This document shows positions 5,835 to 7,533 of a stretch of 7,533 nt of DNA, in pieces. The translations under genes and the position numbers were made by a program. The stretch is from Paraprevotella sp. (GTDB taxonomy: Bacteria > Bacteroidota > Bacteroidia > Bacteroidales > Bacteroidaceae). Where the stretch lies: NCBI GenBank assembly GCA_017630975.1, contig JAGBUF010000097.1, positions 1-7,533 on the forward strand, in the 5' to 3' direction. Below the pieces are notes generated by a model. It was given only the letters and a program-made list of their open reading frames with translations, had not been told where the DNA came from and made no database searches. Positions within the stretch are counted from its first letter, which is position 1; every line of letters begins with the position of its first letter.

Positions 5835-6863
5835 ATGAGCACCTCCTCCAGACGCGACATCACATTGGACCTTGCATGTGGCATCCTCATTATACGCATG
5901 GTACTGAAGCACGCATTACAATGGGCACAGGTCACTCATTATGATTTCTACGAATGGATGAACATATTCTTCTTTATCATGCCCTGGTTTTTCTTTAAGT
6001 CCGGCATGTTTTTCAAAAGTAAACCAGCCCAAATTGTCGCCTCGACCGGATTGAAGCATCTCATTGTTCCACTACTGACCATGACATTTGTTGGTCATCT
6101 GATAATTTGCGTAAATGATATCATAGAAGGCGGACATCCGATGACAGACTATTGGTTCAAACCTCTATATGAAATTATTTGTTTCGGTTCCACCGAGGGC
6201 AACCTCGCCTTATGGTTCCTCCTATCACTTTTTGGAGTAAGAATCCTCTACAATATGTTCTCTGCCGACTTGAATCCGATTTCAATATTGTTCCTGACCA
6301 TGATAGGAAGTCTTGCCATTTTCCACTTCCATTTAGTGATACCATATTATTTAGGCAGTACTATGGCAGGCTTGTTCTTCTTTACTATGGGAAACATGCT
6401 CAAAGACCGGCAATACAACAAATGGCTATGGACGGCATCCTTCCTCGTATATCTCATACACATGTTTTTCATCCCTTCATTTGTAGACATGCGATCCGGT
6501 ACACTATTGGAAGGTTACTACGAAGTTTGGATGATTGGTTCGGTTGCAGGATGCATCACATTGAACGGAGCATGCAGATGGGGCATCATATTCGCCAAAC
6601 GAATGGCAGAACGCTATCATCAGATTCGCATGCTCTCATTTATTCCCCGCAGTATCATGGCGATTGGAGAGAGTTCACTGATTATTTATCTGTTCCATTG
6701 GATCTTTCTGATGTCTTTCAGTCTGTTCCTATACGATCTCCCCTACTTCAACGGCAAACATCGGTGGGAATACTTCACCCTGTCCTGCATCTTCACCGTT
6801 GTCGGACTATTCGTTGTCTATCAATACCGAAACAGTAAAGTCATCAAGTTCTTGACGAGATGA
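5835..6863 (+). CDS. Second membrane acyltransferase, acyltransferase-3 family (342 aa)
   Basis: This polytopic membrane protein belongs to the AT3 / fucose 4-O-acetylase-like group. It shows RRDITLDLACGILIIRMVLKH (6-26, with the family histidine at H26), an IMPWFFFKSGMFFK segment (48-61), GLKHLIVPLL (72-81), ALWFLLSLFGVR (125-136) and IGESSLIIYLFHW (277-289). These are more canonical than in the first acyltransferase of this window, and the two proteins share only the general family pattern, so they are not a recent duplication. One oddity is C15 where the R-X10-H motif would have a basic residue. The start at 5835 fits the motif spacing and the promoter at 5814. It is divergent from the wecA-like gene, and its TGA directly abuts the stop of the convergent glycosyltransferase. 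Probable role is O-acetylation of a cell-surface glycan; the substrate is unknown. Confidence 0.88.
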   Translation: MSTSSRRDITLDLACGILIIRMVLKHALQWAQVTHYDFYEWMNIFFFIMPWFFFKSGMFFKSKPAQIVASTGLKHLIVPLLTMTFVGHLIICVNDIIEGGHPMTDYWFKPLYEIICFGSTEGNLALWFLLSLFGVRILYNMFSADLNPISILFLTMIGSLAIFHFHLVIPYYLGSTMAGLFFFTMGNMLKDRQYNKWLWTASFLVYLIHMFFIPSFVDMRSGTLLEGYYEVWMIGSVAGCITLNGACRWGIIFAKRMAERYHQIRMLSFIPRSIMAIGESSLIIYLFHWIFLMSFSLFLYDLPYFNGKHRWEYFTLSCIFTVVGLFVVYQYRNSKVIKFLTR

Positions 6864-7533
6864 TTACTTCAAATACTTGATGTACCCTATTACCAAAAAA
6901 ACGAACAGACAATACAGGGCATAAAAAAAGTTTAGTCTTTCTTCGTCACGCAGAACGTTCCATTGGGCAGAAATCAATTTCAATTTCTGACTGGAGCGAC
7001 TATTGGGAGTAAGACGATACAAAGCTTGTAAAGTATTGGTATTGTATGCTGTGATGCCTTTCCTGAAAATACTCAGCCAAAAAGCATAATCCTCCTTCGG
7101 CATTGTCTTAAAACGTATATCTCCTACAAGTTCTCTCTTAATCATAGTAGTAATACAAGCCGGCACCACACAACTTTTAACCATATCATTATATGTAGCT
7201 GTCTTTGGCGCTATAACAACACGCCCACTACGTTTGCCTTCCCATGATATTTTCTCGTAGTTGGAATAGACCATTTCATAGTTACCATTCAACATAAAAC
7301 CGACTTCTGTTTCTAATTTATTTGGTAACCAAACATCATCAGCATCAAGGAAAGCCACACAATACCCTTTGGCATTGTCAATAGCTATATTGCGCGGTTC
7401 AGCCGGTGTTCCTGTATTATGAGGAGTTTTAAACAATTTTATTCTGGAATCCTTATCAGCATAAGCCCGTATAATCTCCACTGAATTGTCGGTAGAACAA
7501 TCATCACATATTAGCATTTCCCAGTTCTGATAA
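6864..7533 (-). CDS. Family 2 glycosyltransferase, 5' end outside window
   Basis: This encodes a GT-A fold family 2 glycosyltransferase, acting at the cytoplasmic face on a nucleotide sugar and a lipid-linked or polysaccharide acceptor. The frame stays open beyond the ATG at 7517 to the window edge, adding the codons for YQNWE. The resulting YQNWEMLICDDCSTDNS is the standard first GT2 motif, so ATG 7517 is an internal Met and about 30-40 N-terminal residues are missing. Of the 222 visible residues, D10-D11 would bind nucleotide, NTGTPAEPRNIAI (39-51) and FLDADDVWLPNKLE (61-74) contain the DxD metal site, and KEDYAFWLSI (146-155) contains the likely catalytic acidic pair. A hydrophobic stretch at 202-218 near the C-terminus may anchor it to the membrane. 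Donor and acceptor cannot be told from sequence. Confidence 0.92.
   Translation of the reverse strand, partial: YQNWEMLICDDCSTDNSVEIIRAYADKDSRIKLFKTPHNTGTPAEPRNIAIDNAKGYCVAFLDADDVWLPNKLETEVGFMLNGNYEMVYSNYEKISWEGKRSGRVVIAPKTATYNDMVKSCVVPACITTMIKRELVGDIRFKTMPKEDYAFWLSIFRKGITAYNTNTLQALYRLTPNSRSSQKLKLISAQWNVLRDEERLNFFYALYCLFVFLVIGYIKYLK

Noticed and set aside
6179..6838. Alternative plus-strand frame of 219 codons inside the second acyltransferase gene
   Set aside because: It lies wholly within a gene with clear family motifs in the other frame, and its product is His/Arg-rich with no recognisable domain.
3627..6863. The two acyltransferases as a recent tandem duplication around the wecA-like gene
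   Set aside because: They share only the general family pattern; their residues, loop lengths and N-terminal motifs differ throughout.
7515..7517. ATG at 7517 as the start of the glycosyltransferase
   Set aside because: The frame stays open upstream to the window edge and the extra codons (YQNWE) complete the standard GT2 motif, so this Met is internal.

Overview
The window looks like chromosomal DNA of a Bacteroidales bacterium, probably of the Bacteroides/Prevotella kind; the exact genus is inference. The evidence is the promoter grammar (TAnnTTTG -7 boxes, one with a TTG -33 element 19 bp upstream), start codons without Shine-Dalgarno sequences, and a coiled-coil ORF / zapA / rny gene order that I associate with this phylum.

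Region 1 (1-351) is the 3' part of an RmlA-type glucose-1-phosphate thymidylyltransferase gene (dTDP-rhamnose precursor supply), cut by the window start and closed by an intrinsic terminator. Region 2 (352-637) has no gene. It holds three TATCTTT-type promoter boxes, two of them inside an exact 16-bp direct repeat, and two short palindromes with the same layout (arms separated by AA). Region 3 (638-3576) is a plus-strand core block: a Met-rich protein of unknown function, a small coiled-coil protein, ZapA (FtsZ-ring associated) and RNase Y (membrane-anchored endoribonuclease). The coiled-coil gene and zapA share a clear promoter and lie 6 bp apart. A strong hairpin with a T-run separates zapA from rny, and a near-perfect terminator follows rny.

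Region 4 (3627-7533) is a surface-glycan block: acyltransferase-3 (plus), a WecA/TagO-like polyprenyl-phosphate sugar-1-phosphate transferase (minus), a second acyltransferase-3 (plus) and a family 2 glycosyltransferase (minus, 5' end outside the window). The WecA-like enzyme would start a lipid-linked glycan, the glycosyltransferase would extend it, and the two membrane acyltransferases would O-acylate a sugar. That they share one product is inference. The strands alternate gene by gene, and both convergent pairs meet almost stop codon to stop codon (3 bp and 0 bp apart).

I see no mobile element, CRISPR array, tRNA or rRNA. I found no clearly new system. The best candidates for a second look are the double-palindrome promoter region, the unknown Met-rich protein, the ZapA partner candidate and the two hairpins placed just ahead of start codons.
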